Assembly: GCF_001189295.1 (NCBI RefSeq)
Contig: NZ_CP012159.1
Coordinates: forward strand, 4,542,525-4,606,524
Source of the DNA: Chondromyces crocatus
GTDB lineage: Bacteria > Myxococcota_A > Polyangia > Polyangiales > Polyangiaceae
Direction: 5' to 3'
Length of the DNA stretch: 64,000 nucleotides
This document shows positions 47,137 through 55,381 of the stretch, in pieces. The position numbers and the translations under genes were made by a program. Position 1 is the stretch's first letter, and each line of letters begins with the position of its first letter. The notes beneath the pieces were generated by a model. That model was not told the DNA's origin. It did not search any database and saw nothing but the letters and a program-made list of their open reading frames with translations.

Positions 47137-47781
47137 TCAGCCGACGACGCGCATCGGCGGCTTGAGGGGGAGGGGCGGCCGGGAGCCAGGCGCCGAGGGG
47201 GCTGGCTGCGGGACGACATCGCCCTCCAGGGCCGTCAGGGCGACGAGCACCTTGTCCATGCCGAAATCGAGCGCCGCTTCGCGCTGGAAGATCTGCACGA
47301 CCTTGATCAGCATGAGCGAGTTCTGCTTGCCCAGGTCGATCTCCCGCTCGAGGAACGCCTCGAAGGAGCCGTACCCCTTCGCCTGGAAGAGGTCCTGCTG
47401 CTGGATGTCCAGCAGGACGAGGCCGATGTCGAAGAAGCCCTTGTCCAGCTTCTTCCGCAGGGTGCGGATTTTCTGGAGCTGGTTGTGCAGCTCGGCGACC
47501 TTGGCCTTGATCTCCTCGGCGCCGGCCGGCACGCGAATGGTCGCCCGCGCGCTGCCTGGGGGAGCCGGCTCAGCCGCACGAGCCCGCGCCTCGGCCGCAT
47601 GCTTGGCCGCGTGACGCGCTGCCCACGGTGCAGCCCCCCGCAGCCCCAGCTTGCGCTTCGACGAGCCCTTGCTGTCGTCCTTGGCGGCCCCATCGGCGTT
47701 CTTGCCCTGGGATTCCGCACTCCCCTTGCCCGCCTTTTTCGCGGTCCCCTTCTCGGAGCTGCTCTTCGTCGTTTTCGCCAT
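47137..47781 (-). CDS. Lys/Ala-rich small protein with helical core
   Basis: A 214-residue protein with a basic N-terminal 75 residues (many Lys, Ser, Ala, Gly), a helical core (EEIKAKVAELHNQLQKIR, then LRKKLDKGFFDIGLVLLDIQ) and a Pro-rich C-terminal tail. The core segment GYGSFEAFLEREIDLGKQ resembles the sterile-alpha-like or DUF3102-type helical modules of plasmid/phage-associated proteins, but this is only a loose resemblance. The basic N terminus would bind nucleic acid. Start ATG 47781 is plausible. No function is recognised. Confidence 0.6.
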   Translation of the reverse strand: MAKTTKSSSEKGTAKKAGKGSAESQGKNADGAAKDDSKGSSKRKLGLRGAAPWAARHAAKHAAEARARAAEPAPPGSARATIRVPAGAEEIKAKVAELHNQLQKIRTLRKKLDKGFFDIGLVLLDIQQQDLFQAKGYGSFEAFLEREIDLGKQNSLMLIKVVQIFQREAALDFGMDKVLVALTALEGDVVPQPAPSAPGSRPPLPLKPPMRVVG

Positions 47782-48122
47782 GTGCTGCGTCCCCGTAGCC
47801 CCCGGGCCCGCACCCTAGCGCGAGCCCGAAAGCGCAAGCTCAAGCTGTGTCCAGCGAGTGAATCCCCGCGCGGCTGTCAAGCCCCGAAAAATCGTGCCCG
47901 GCGCTGGCCTTACCAAAATCTCGTCACGTCCGTCCACTCCATTGAGAACTCCGTGACCATTTTCTCACGCCAAGCATGACCCGAAGTGGCTTCGAAATCC
48001 AAACGCACGGCCTCGCCCTCGGCGCAAGATTTCTGCTTCGCAGGCAGGGGGCCTGCGCCGTGCGATACGCATACGACGCGCTTTGGCCATGGCGGGTCCG
48101 TGGTCCGTGGGGTCCGTGATAG
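47782..48122. other. 341-bp intergenic region with one hairpin
   Basis: Spacer between the divergent Lys-rich protein and lipid kinase genes; no frame is convincing. It holds a perfect hairpin CGCAGGC-AGGGG-GCCTGCG at 48040-48058 and locally lower GC (47900-47960). The hairpin lies about 65 bp before the lipid kinase start, so it may act in the leader RNA or as an operator. Confidence 0.5.
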
Positions 48123-49313
48123 ATGTGCCCGATGCACCGAGATCCCGCGGTATCCGAGCCTCAGGAGCCGATTGCCTCCGAGGCGCCGAATGGTGATGCG
48201 TCGCGTCAGGTGGCGGCGTCGGCTGCGCCGGCGTCGGTCGGGCCGAGCTCGGCTTCTTCAGGGCGTGCGGGGGCTTCCGGGCTGTCCGTGGGCACGACGC
48301 GCGACCGGATCGCCGTGGTGGTGAACGGCAATGCGAAGAGCGTGACCGACGAGGTCATCGAGACGCTCGATCAGATCCTCGATAGCGGCGATCTGTTCGT
48401 GTCCAGGCGGGTGGAGGACAGCGAGCGCATTGCCCGGACCCTGGTGGACCGGGGCTACGGCACGATCCTGACGGGGGGCGGTGACGGGACGTTCACGGTG
48501 GTGGTCACCTCGGTGGTGAACGAGGCGCGGCGTCGTGGTGCGCCGCTGCCACGGTTCGGTCTGCTGAGGCTGGGGACGGGGAACTCGCTGGCCTGGGTGC
48601 TCGGGGCGTCGAACGCGCCTGCGGGGCGAGGGCTCGCGGTCGATCTGCAGCGTCTGCGTGCGGAGGCGGGGAGCCGTGATCTGCGGCTCGTGGAGGCCGA
48701 AGGGGTGCTGTCGCCGTTCTGTGGCTTCGGTATCGATGCGGTGATGCTGCGCGATTACAACGAGGTGAAGGCGTCGCTCGCGCGCGGTCCGCTGCGTCGC
48801 TGGGCGCCCGGCCCGATCGCCTATACCGTCGCCGCGGTCACGCGCACCATTCCAGCATTCATCGTGCGCCGGACGCCTCACTGCCGGGTGATCAACGAAG
48901 GGAGCGACGCCTATCGCGTCGGGGAGAAGGGGTCGATCCTGGGCACGCCCATCCCGCGCGGGGGGGTGATCTACGAGGGGCCGGCGCGGATCGTCGCGCT
49001 ATCGACGATTCCTTATTATGGCTTCGGCTTCCGGATGTTCCCCTATGCCGAGGACCGACCGGACCGGATGCAGCTCCGCATCTCGACCGTTCACCCCTTC
49101 ACGTTCGTCCGGCACTTCTCGGGGATCTGGCGCGGCGAGTACGACGATCCCGAGATCATTTTCGATTACTTCGTCGACGACGTGACCATCGAGATGGATC
49201 CGCCCACGAGCTTTCAGATCGGCGGGGACGTGCGCGGGGAGCGGCGGCAGGTGCGGATGAAGCTCACCGATCCGATCCGGATCGTGGACTTCTACGCGCC
49301 GCCTCGGGGCTGA
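48123..49313 (+). CDS. diacylglycerol kinase-type lipid kinase
   Basis: A 396-residue protein with the diacylglycerol kinase catalytic fold (DAGKc). The nucleotide-binding site is VVVNGNAKS and the diagnostic GGGDGT (TILTGGGDGTFTV), followed by LGTGNSLAW. The second lobe includes FCGFGIDAVML. About 60 N-terminal residues are low complexity. It should phosphorylate a lipid (diacylglycerol, sphingosine or a similar polyprenol). Position next to the inositol-phosphate synthase gene suggests phosphatidate supply, but no substrate can be read. It is followed by a strong hairpin. Confidence 0.85.
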   Translation: MCPMHRDPAVSEPQEPIASEAPNGDASRQVAASAAPASVGPSSASSGRAGASGLSVGTTRDRIAVVVNGNAKSVTDEVIETLDQILDSGDLFVSRRVEDSERIARTLVDRGYGTILTGGGDGTFTVVVTSVVNEARRRGAPLPRFGLLRLGTGNSLAWVLGASNAPAGRGLAVDLQRLRAEAGSRDLRLVEAEGVLSPFCGFGIDAVMLRDYNEVKASLARGPLRRWAPGPIAYTVAAVTRTIPAFIVRRTPHCRVINEGSDAYRVGEKGSILGTPIPRGGVIYEGPARIVALSTIPYYGFGFRMFPYAEDRPDRMQLRISTVHPFTFVRHFSGIWRGEYDDPEIIFDYFVDDVTIEMDPPTSFQIGGDVRGERRQVRMKLTDPIRIVDFYAPPRG

Positions 49314-49314
49314 G

Positions 49315-49349
49315 CGCGCCGCGCGGATCGACGGGATCCGCCCGGCGCG
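49315..49349. terminator. strong bidirectional terminator hairpin
   Basis: A 7-bp stem GCGGATC-(GACGG)-GATCCGC is extended across one mismatch by seven more pairs (CGCGCCG with CGGCGCG). It begins two bases after the lipid kinase stop, ahead of the convergent ino1 end at 49380. Confidence 0.6.
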
Positions 49350-49379
49350 TCGTGCTGTGCGGCGCAGCGGGCAGCGTGA

Positions 49380-50693
49380 TCAGTCGTAGTACTCGTTGCC
49401 CAGGTGGGTGATGAGGTCTTCGCCCATCATCCAGCGCATGGTGTTCTTGAGCTTCATCGACTGGATGAACAGATCGTGCTCCGGGTACAGGTCGGGCGCG
49501 GTCATCGGGCTCTTCCAGTAGAAGCTCAGCCACTCCTGGGTGCCGCTGAAGCCGGCGCGCTGGGCGAGATCCATGAGCAGCGCGAGATCGAGCACGATCG
49601 GGGCGGCGAGGATGGAGTCGCGGCAGAGGAAGTTGATCTTGATCTGCATCGGATAGCCGAGCCAGCCGACGAGATCGATGTTGTCCCAGCCCTCCTTGGC
49701 GTCGCCGCGCGGCGGGTAGTACTCGATGCGCACCTTGTGGAACAGCTTGCCGTACAGCTCCTTGTAGACGTGCGGCTGGAGGATGTACTCGAGCACGCCC
49801 AGCTTGGAGACCTCCTTGGACTTGAACGAGTCGGGGTCGTCGAGCACCTCGCCGTCCCGGTTGCCGAGGATGTTGGTGGAGAACCAGCCGGCGATGCCGA
49901 GCATGCGGGCCTTGAGCCCGGGGGCGATGACGGTCTTCATCAGCGTCTGGCCCGTCTTGAAGTCCTTGCCTGCCAGAGGGACGCCGTGTTCGCGGGCGAG
50001 ATCCCAGGCGGCCGGGAAGTCGACGGTGAGGTTGGGCGCGCCGTTGGCGAAGGGGACGCCCTCCTTGATGCACGCCCAGGCGTAGATCTGGGAGTTGGAG
50101 ATGGCAGGGTCGCTCTTCGCGAGGCCCTCCTCGAACGCGGCCACCGACTGGTGCACGGTGGTGGGCTCGATGTAGACCTCGGTCGAGCCGCACCAGACCG
50201 CGACGGCGCGGTCGCAGCCGTTCTCCTTGATGAAGTTGCGGATGTCTTCGCGCACCTGCTCGACCATGTCGGCCTTGGTGGCGCCGGTCTTCACGTGGGT
50301 GCCGTTGAGACGCTTCACGTACTCGGGATAGAAGACGCCGCGCATGGGGCGGATGGCCGAGAGTTCGTCACGGACCGCATCGATGTGGCGGAGCTCGAGC
50401 ACCTCGGCGTGCTTCGCGGACTCGTAGGCGTCGTCCGGGAAGATGTCCCAGCCGCCGAAGGCGACCTGGTCGAGGGAGGCGAGGGGCAGGAAGTCCTTGA
50501 TCTTGGGGGCCTTGTTGTCGGTGCGCTTTCCGAGTCGGATCGTGCCCATCTGGGTGAGTGATCCGATCGGTTCGGCGAGCCCCTTCCGAGCGAGCAAAGC
50601 ACCGGCGATCGTGGTGGTCGCGACGGCTCCGAGCCCGGGCAGGAGGATGCCCAGCTTCCCTTCAGCTTTCTTGATCTGCTTCGGCTGCTTCAC
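49380..50693 (-). CDS. ino1: myo-inositol-1-phosphate synthase
   Basis: Converts glucose-6-phosphate to 1L-myo-inositol-1-phosphate using NAD+ as catalyst, in the cytoplasm. The 437-residue protein has the NAD-binding LGILLPGLGAVATTTIAG, WCGSTEVYIEPTTVHQS, AGKDFKTGQTLMKTVIAPG, IAGWFSTNILGNRDGEVLD and NIDLVGWLGYPMQIKINF, all characteristic of the family. The start is GTG 50693 with a GAAGGA site about six bases upstream. It is divergent from the nucleotidyltransferase gene across a 389-bp region carrying a duplicated palindrome, so the two are probably co-regulated. Confidence 0.93.
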   Translation of the reverse strand: MKQPKQIKKAEGKLGILLPGLGAVATTTIAGALLARKGLAEPIGSLTQMGTIRLGKRTDNKAPKIKDFLPLASLDQVAFGGWDIFPDDAYESAKHAEVLELRHIDAVRDELSAIRPMRGVFYPEYVKRLNGTHVKTGATKADMVEQVREDIRNFIKENGCDRAVAVWCGSTEVYIEPTTVHQSVAAFEEGLAKSDPAISNSQIYAWACIKEGVPFANGAPNLTVDFPAAWDLAREHGVPLAGKDFKTGQTLMKTVIAPGLKARMLGIAGWFSTNILGNRDGEVLDDPDSFKSKEVSKLGVLEYILQPHVYKELYGKLFHKVRIEYYPPRGDAKEGWDNIDLVGWLGYPMQIKINFLCRDSILAAPIVLDLALLMDLAQRAGFSGTQEWLSFYWKSPMTAPDLYPEHDLFIQSMKLKNTMRWMMGEDLITHLGNEYYD

Positions 50694-51082
50694 GTGTGTT
50701 CCTTCGCGCTCGAGTTCTCCGGCCGGGGGACCGGCGACGCACGGAATCTCTCGCGCATTGCGACCACGTGCTCAGCATGGAATCACAGCGCGCGCCAGCG
50801 ATTTTCATGCGCGGAGGACTGCTGTGGACATGCGTCCGCTCGCGCTGCGCACGCTGGAGGTCGCGCGTCTGGCGCGCTCCTGCGGTCATCATCCACCGCC
50901 CACCACGACATGTGGTGACTTCACCACAGTCGTGACATGTGGCGACTTCACCACACTGGGTAGCGTGGGTGGCAGCTGCGACGGAGCACGTTGCCAGCCG
51001 ACGGAAAGGATTTGTTGCGCCGTCGAAGCGCGTGATAGTCCGCAGTGAGGCCTTCGTAGAGAGCCGTCAGGGACACGCGCTT
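50694..51082. other. 389-bp divergent promoter region of the inositol genes
   Basis: Gap between ino1 and the nucleotidyltransferase gene. It contains no convincing gene. The middle part (50880-50960) carries the paired palindromic sites, and the right part has a run of CCAGCC/GGGTGG-type words. The nucleotidyltransferase frame is open upstream to 50939 but its N-terminal extension there has no family character. Confidence 0.55.
50911..50955. promoter_or_regulatory. duplicated palindromic operator-like sites
   Basis: TGTGGTGACTTCACCACA at 50911-50928 is a perfect inverted repeat (8-bp arms, 2-bp centre). A second copy at 50938-50955 differs by one base (TGTGGCGA). Each is preceded by ACA, giving a 21-bp direct repeat, and the copies are 27 bp apart, about two and a half helical turns. 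Position between divergent genes suits a repressor or activator site for inositol metabolism. Confidence 0.65.
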
Positions 51083-51955
51083 ATGTTGAATCGCTACTCG
51101 CTCGAGCGGGCCATCGTGCTCGCGGCTGGCACTGGATCGCGTCTCGTCAGCGGAGAGGTGTTGCCGAAGCCCCTCAAGTCAGTAGCTGGCGTGCCGCTGC
51201 TGGTTCGAATCCTGCGCACGCTGCAGGACGAGGGGATCCGGGAGGCGGTCATCGTCGTGGGGCACCAGGGCGAGCTGATCAAGCGCGCGCTGCTGGAAGA
51301 GCCATCGCTGCGGCTCGCGTTCACCTTCGTGCAGAACGATCGCTTCCTGCTCCGGAACGGCGTCTCCCTGCTCGCGGCGAGCGCGCATGTGGTCGAGGGG
51401 ACGCTGCTGACGATGGCCGATCATCTCTACTCCCCGGAGATCGTGCGCTGCCTGCGCTCGATGGATCTGCCGCTGGGCGCCTCGGCGCTGGGCGTCGATC
51501 ACGACATCGAGCGCTGCTTCGATCTCGACGATGCGACCAAGGTGCAGGTCGAGGCCGGGCAGATCGGTGACATCGGGAAAGAGCTGCCGAGCTACAACGC
51601 GATCGACACGGGCGTCTTCCGCATCGGGCCGGAGCTGTGCGCGGAGCTCGAGCGGATCTACGCCATGAACGGCGACTGCTCGCTGTCGGAGGGCGTCCGG
51701 GCGCTGTCGGCCCGCGGTCTGTTCCACGCCTGCGACGTCGGCGACGCGCAGTGGATCGACGTGGACACGCCGGCCGCATTGCAGCGCGCCGAGGCGATGC
51801 TCCAGGTCTTCGGCGACGCCCTCGGGGCCGAGCCGTCGTCGCAGCCGGGCGCCGAGCGGGACTCGCTCGTGGTCCCGGCTCCTGCATGGGCCCGCGCGAA
51901 GCAGCCCTACCAGGAAGACGGGTTCCAGAGCGCTCAGGACCTGTCGGCACCTTGA
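51083..51955 (+). CDS. sugar-phosphate nucleotidyltransferase, likely inositol-1-phosphate cytidylyltransferase
   Basis: A 290-residue nucleotidyltransferase with the signature AIVLAAGTGSRL and KPLKSVAGVPLL, then LLTMADHLYSPEIV, DDATKVQVEAGQIGDIGKEL, YNAIDTGVFRIG and QWIDVDTPAALQRAE. The TMxDHxYS, ATKV and WxDVDT pattern recalls the cytidylyltransferase half of archaeal bifunctional inositol-1-phosphate cytidylyltransferase/DIPP synthase, which makes CDP-inositol. Gene context (ino1 divergent, CDP-alcohol transferase downstream) supports this, but mannose- or choline-type substrates remain possible. ATG 51083 is chosen because it starts just before the signature. The last 40 residues are low complexity. 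Confidence 0.72.
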   Translation: MLNRYSLERAIVLAAGTGSRLVSGEVLPKPLKSVAGVPLLVRILRTLQDEGIREAVIVVGHQGELIKRALLEEPSLRLAFTFVQNDRFLLRNGVSLLAASAHVVEGTLLTMADHLYSPEIVRCLRSMDLPLGASALGVDHDIERCFDLDDATKVQVEAGQIGDIGKELPSYNAIDTGVFRIGPELCAELERIYAMNGDCSLSEGVRALSARGLFHACDVGDAQWIDVDTPAALQRAEAMLQVFGDALGAEPSSQPGAERDSLVVPAPAWARAKQPYQEDGFQSAQDLSAP

Positions 51956-52210
51956 TTCACACGGCAGGGGCACGCGACCCAGCCGCCCCGCCGAGCAAAG
52001 CTCGTCGGGGCCCCTTCACCCCGCGATCCACTCGGAAAATCGGGCATGTCTCGCCGCTTCGGGCCTGACGTCGTTGCGTCGAGAAGCGGGCGAAGTCCCG
52101 GCCGTGTGCATGAGCGTGTGAGGGCGGTACAAGCGGGCTGTCCTCCCGTGTGACGGCGCTCCAGAGAGGCTGTCCCCACGCGTGGGCAAGCTCTTCGGTA
52201 CCTCGGGTCT

Positions 52211-54202
52211 TCAGCGCGAAGCCTGGGCAGAGGGAGTGAGCTGCGCCTGCACGAAACGCGTGCCGTCGTAGACCAGGAAGCGGTAGCGAGGGGAGGTGAG
52301 GGGCTCCGGGAAAGTGAACCGGACCCGGTGCACGTGGTTGTCCTCGTCGACCTCCAGGACGGTCGCCTTGAAGCGCCCCGTATCGAAGGTCTGGCCGACC
52401 TCGAACGGGTCACCGGTCGTGTAGAGCTGCTCGAAGAGCGTCGGGAAGAAGTGCCCTTCCCTGGGCTGGAGCTCGATCTCTCGGTCGCTCACCACGGTCG
52501 CGTCCACGTCGCCGTGAACGAACGACAGGGAGTAGTAGTGGATGCGCTCGGCGCCGAGGCCCTGGTACAGGGTCTCGACGTAGGAGAGCTGGTCGTTCTC
52601 GGTCCAGCGGGTGTAGTCGTCCACGCCCGTGGGCAGCTCCCGGCGGAGGTACAGGCCGTAGACGGCGGTCATCTCCCGCTGGTGCCAGTTGAGGAAGAAC
52701 ACCTCGAGACCGCTCTCCGGCAGGCGCGTGTAGTCGACCTCCGCCTGAAGAGACTCCTTCAAGGTCCGGTAGCGCCCCTCGAAGCTGTTCACGATGAAGA
52801 CGCAGGCCTGGCAGAGCACGGGCGCGAGCACGAGGTGCAAGCCCGCCATGATCGCGAGCGACCAGCGCGCTCCCCGGGCCTCGCGCGTGGAGACGGGGAT
52901 CGCGCCGTGGATTCGACGGAGGGCCTCCTCCATCACGCGTGCGGCCATGTAGGCGAAGCCGATCGAGGGGAGGAACAGGTTGCGAGGATCCGGGAAGCTC
53001 GTGGTCACGATGGCTTGCCCCGCGATCATCGTGATCAGGAAGAAGCGCAGCGGCTGGTCGTTCCGGAGCCACCGGAAGGCGAGCAGCCAGAAGGCGAGCG
53101 TCACCGCACCGAGCGCCGCTGCGGCCAGCGGGTAGTCGTGGACCGGCGTGCTGGAGAGCACGTGCAAGGGCACGCCGGTCGCGAGGATCACCGCGTGGTA
53201 GAACCCGGAGCGGAAGAACTGCGTGGCCCACAGGCCCGGGTTGTGGAGCGGGTTGATGTAATAGACGGAGTTCGCGCCGTGCCCGAAGCCGAAGTAGAGC
53301 GCGAGGAAGGCGAGGGTCACCGCCGCGAGCGTCGCGAAGGGCCACAGGTGAGGGCGCAGGCGGTTCCACAGCGGCTGGCCCTCGCGCTCCGGGAACACCA
53401 CGGCCTGGGCCACCACGAAGACCGGGAGGATCAGGGCCGACTCCTTGGAGAGCAGCGCGCCCACGTATGACAGGACGACGAGCGGCAGGTGGTGGCGGCC
53501 CCGCCCCTCGCGGTAGCGCAGCCACGACAGGAGCGAGAGGAGCACCAGCGAGCCGCCGATGGTCTCGTTGCGGTTGGCGATCCAGGCGATGTTCAGCGCG
53601 TGGGCGTCGTCGAGCGCGAAGATGAGGACGGCGAGGACGTGGACCGCTGAGCCCGGCTTCAGGAAGCGCGCGAGGACACGGGAGACCAGGTAAACGGAGA
53701 AGGCGTACCACCCGATCCCGACGAGGTGCGCGATCGCCGCGTTGCCTCCGAAGATCTGGTGCTCGGCCCAGTACAGGATCGAGGGGATGGGGCGGAAGAA
53801 GGCGATCCGCATCTCCTCGCTCGTCCACCACGGCATCAGGCCGAAATGCTTGAAGGCAACGACCTGGTCGGCACTGTTCACGAGCGTGAACAGGTTGAAC
53901 CGATCGGTGAAGATCTCCTTGAGCTGATCGAGCGCGACGAGGTGGAACCAGTCGTCCGCCATGAAGCCGCCACGCAGCGACGGCAGGTACAGCAGCGTGG
54001 TGAGGAGCAGGACGCCGAGCACCCCGAAGCGGGTGAGCGCGCGGGTCCACCCCGAGACGCGGCCACCTCCCGGCCCGGACCCCGACGCGGGCTCGGAGGT
54101 GTCGTCCGCACCGATCGGGAGCCCCACGGAGCCGGCGATCATGGCCCGCGCGTTCTTCTCGTGCCGGTGCCGGTGCTCGTGGTGGCGACGCCAGGGGATC
54201 AC
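52211..54202 (-). CDS. GT-C type membrane glycosyltransferase
   Basis: A 663-residue protein with about ten to twelve membrane helices. A short basic/His-rich N terminus precedes helix 1 (VLGVLLLTTLLYLPSL), followed at once by ADDWFHLVAL, an acidic DD motif in the first outer loop typical of GT-C enzymes that use lipid-linked sugars. Other features are IANRNETIGGSLVLLSLLSW, LLSKESALILPVF and a C-terminal soluble domain of about 170 residues (from RYRTLKESLQAEVDYTRL). Donor and acceptor are unknown. The GTG start overlaps the CDP-alcohol transferase stop by 4 bp (GTGA), so the two are translationally coupled. Confidence 0.75.
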   Translation of the reverse strand: MIPWRRHHEHRHRHEKNARAMIAGSVGLPIGADDTSEPASGSGPGGGRVSGWTRALTRFGVLGVLLLTTLLYLPSLRGGFMADDWFHLVALDQLKEIFTDRFNLFTLVNSADQVVAFKHFGLMPWWTSEEMRIAFFRPIPSILYWAEHQIFGGNAAIAHLVGIGWYAFSVYLVSRVLARFLKPGSAVHVLAVLIFALDDAHALNIAWIANRNETIGGSLVLLSLLSWLRYREGRGRHHLPLVVLSYVGALLSKESALILPVFVVAQAVVFPEREGQPLWNRLRPHLWPFATLAAVTLAFLALYFGFGHGANSVYYINPLHNPGLWATQFFRSGFYHAVILATGVPLHVLSSTPVHDYPLAAAALGAVTLAFWLLAFRWLRNDQPLRFFLITMIAGQAIVTTSFPDPRNLFLPSIGFAYMAARVMEEALRRIHGAIPVSTREARGARWSLAIMAGLHLVLAPVLCQACVFIVNSFEGRYRTLKESLQAEVDYTRLPESGLEVFFLNWHQREMTAVYGLYLRRELPTGVDDYTRWTENDQLSYVETLYQGLGAERIHYYSLSFVHGDVDATVVSDREIELQPREGHFFPTLFEQLYTTGDPFEVGQTFDTGRFKATVLEVDEDNHVHRVRFTFPEPLTSPRYRFLVYDGTRFVQAQLTPSAQASR

Positions 54203-55098
54203 GCCGGGGCTCCTTCCGGGTCGACGTCGCTGCGGGTGACCCGCCGCTCCCAGAGCGCGGCGCCCACGCCCAGCGCGGTGAAGAGCACGATCCGCAGCAC
54301 AAAGTAGATTTCGAAGCGGCCCAGCGCAGTGGCCAGGGCCATGAGGTCCATGTGGGGCGCGTTGCCGAGGAGGGCCCAGAGGCGCATGGGAGCGCGGTGG
54401 GCGGCGACGTAGGCATCGGCGACCGGGCCCGTGACGGGAATCTCGGCGAGGCGCGCGGCGCGCGGGTTCACGCGCCGGATCAGCGTCTCACGGTTCCCGA
54501 GCTGCCAGACGAAGACCGTCATCACCGCCCGCTGGAAGAGCGGAGCTCGGCGCTCCCGCAAGCGCGCCAGGGTCTCGGCGGCGCGAGCGCGGTCTCCACC
54601 GCTGTGTCGCCCACCCGTGAGAAAGCGCAGGTACATCGCGCAATGAAAGTCGTAGAGCATGAGGTGGTGCGCCCACGCGACGTGCGCGAGCAGCCCGAGC
54701 GCTGCCGCCATCGCGAGCGGCATCCTGTGCTCGGCCAGGTAGTAGACCGCGGCGAGGGTCGTGGCGACGTTCACCGCGTAATCCGAGGCGCCGTCGATGG
54801 CGTGGCCTGCCTCGGAGGACGTCTTCTTCAGGCGCGCGATCATGCCGTCGACGCCATCGAGGATGGCCGACGAGAACAGGAGGAGCGCGCCACAGAGCAG
54901 CGACACGGGTGTGCCGATCACGATGCACGCCGCGGAGCCGAGGCCCGCGAGCAGCGAGAGCAGCGTGACCTGATTCGGCGTGATCGGCGTGCGCACCAGT
55001 GGCCTCGCCAGGAGGAGCTGGAGCGGGCGATGAACGTGGAGGTTCACGGGATCCTCCACGTCCGGAGACTTGATGACGTCGCGCAGCTGGATGGACAT
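54199..55098 (-). CDS. CDP-alcohol phosphotransferase
   Basis: Integral membrane enzyme of 299 residues that joins an alcohol to the phosphate of a CDP-activated partner. The complete family motif is present: DGVDGMIAR, eight residues, then GHAIDGASD, that is D-x2-DG-x2-AR-x8-G-x3-D-x3-D with all four metal-binding aspartates. About six helices are predicted and a long C-terminal part follows. In the inositol context it may use CDP-inositol (made by the gene at 51.1 kb) with a diacylglycerol or second inositol phosphate. ATG 55098 is chosen; an AGGAGG lies 16 bases upstream. It is coupled to the GT-C gene downstream. Confidence 0.88.
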   Translation of the reverse strand: MSIQLRDVIKSPDVEDPVNLHVHRPLQLLLARPLVRTPITPNQVTLLSLLAGLGSAACIVIGTPVSLLCGALLLFSSAILDGVDGMIARLKKTSSEAGHAIDGASDYAVNVATTLAAVYYLAEHRMPLAMAAALGLLAHVAWAHHLMLYDFHCAMYLRFLTGGRHSGGDRARAAETLARLRERRAPLFQRAVMTVFVWQLGNRETLIRRVNPRAARLAEIPVTGPVADAYVAAHRAPMRLWALLGNAPHMDLMALATALGRFEIYFVLRIVLFTALGVGAALWERRVTRSDVDPEGAPA

Positions 55099-55381
55099 CG
55101 AGGGCGCCGTTACGCCTCCTATGTGACACGGAGACCGCGTGGAGGGAATGGCGCTGGCGCGACCTCGCGCGGTGTGAATTGACGGCACAGGCAGCAGACG
55201 AGGCCGCGAAAACGCGGTGGCGCCTCCCTCGTGCTGCTTTGCCCTCGCGGGTTGCGACCTCTCGTCGCTGCGAACTAAGCTCGTGCTCCGATCGCGCCTG
55301 GCTTGCTGGAGCCCTGGTTTCCACGGGGAACCAGGGCACCTCGCCACACCTCTCCGGCTCCGCCCGCGCGCCTGTGTCTCC

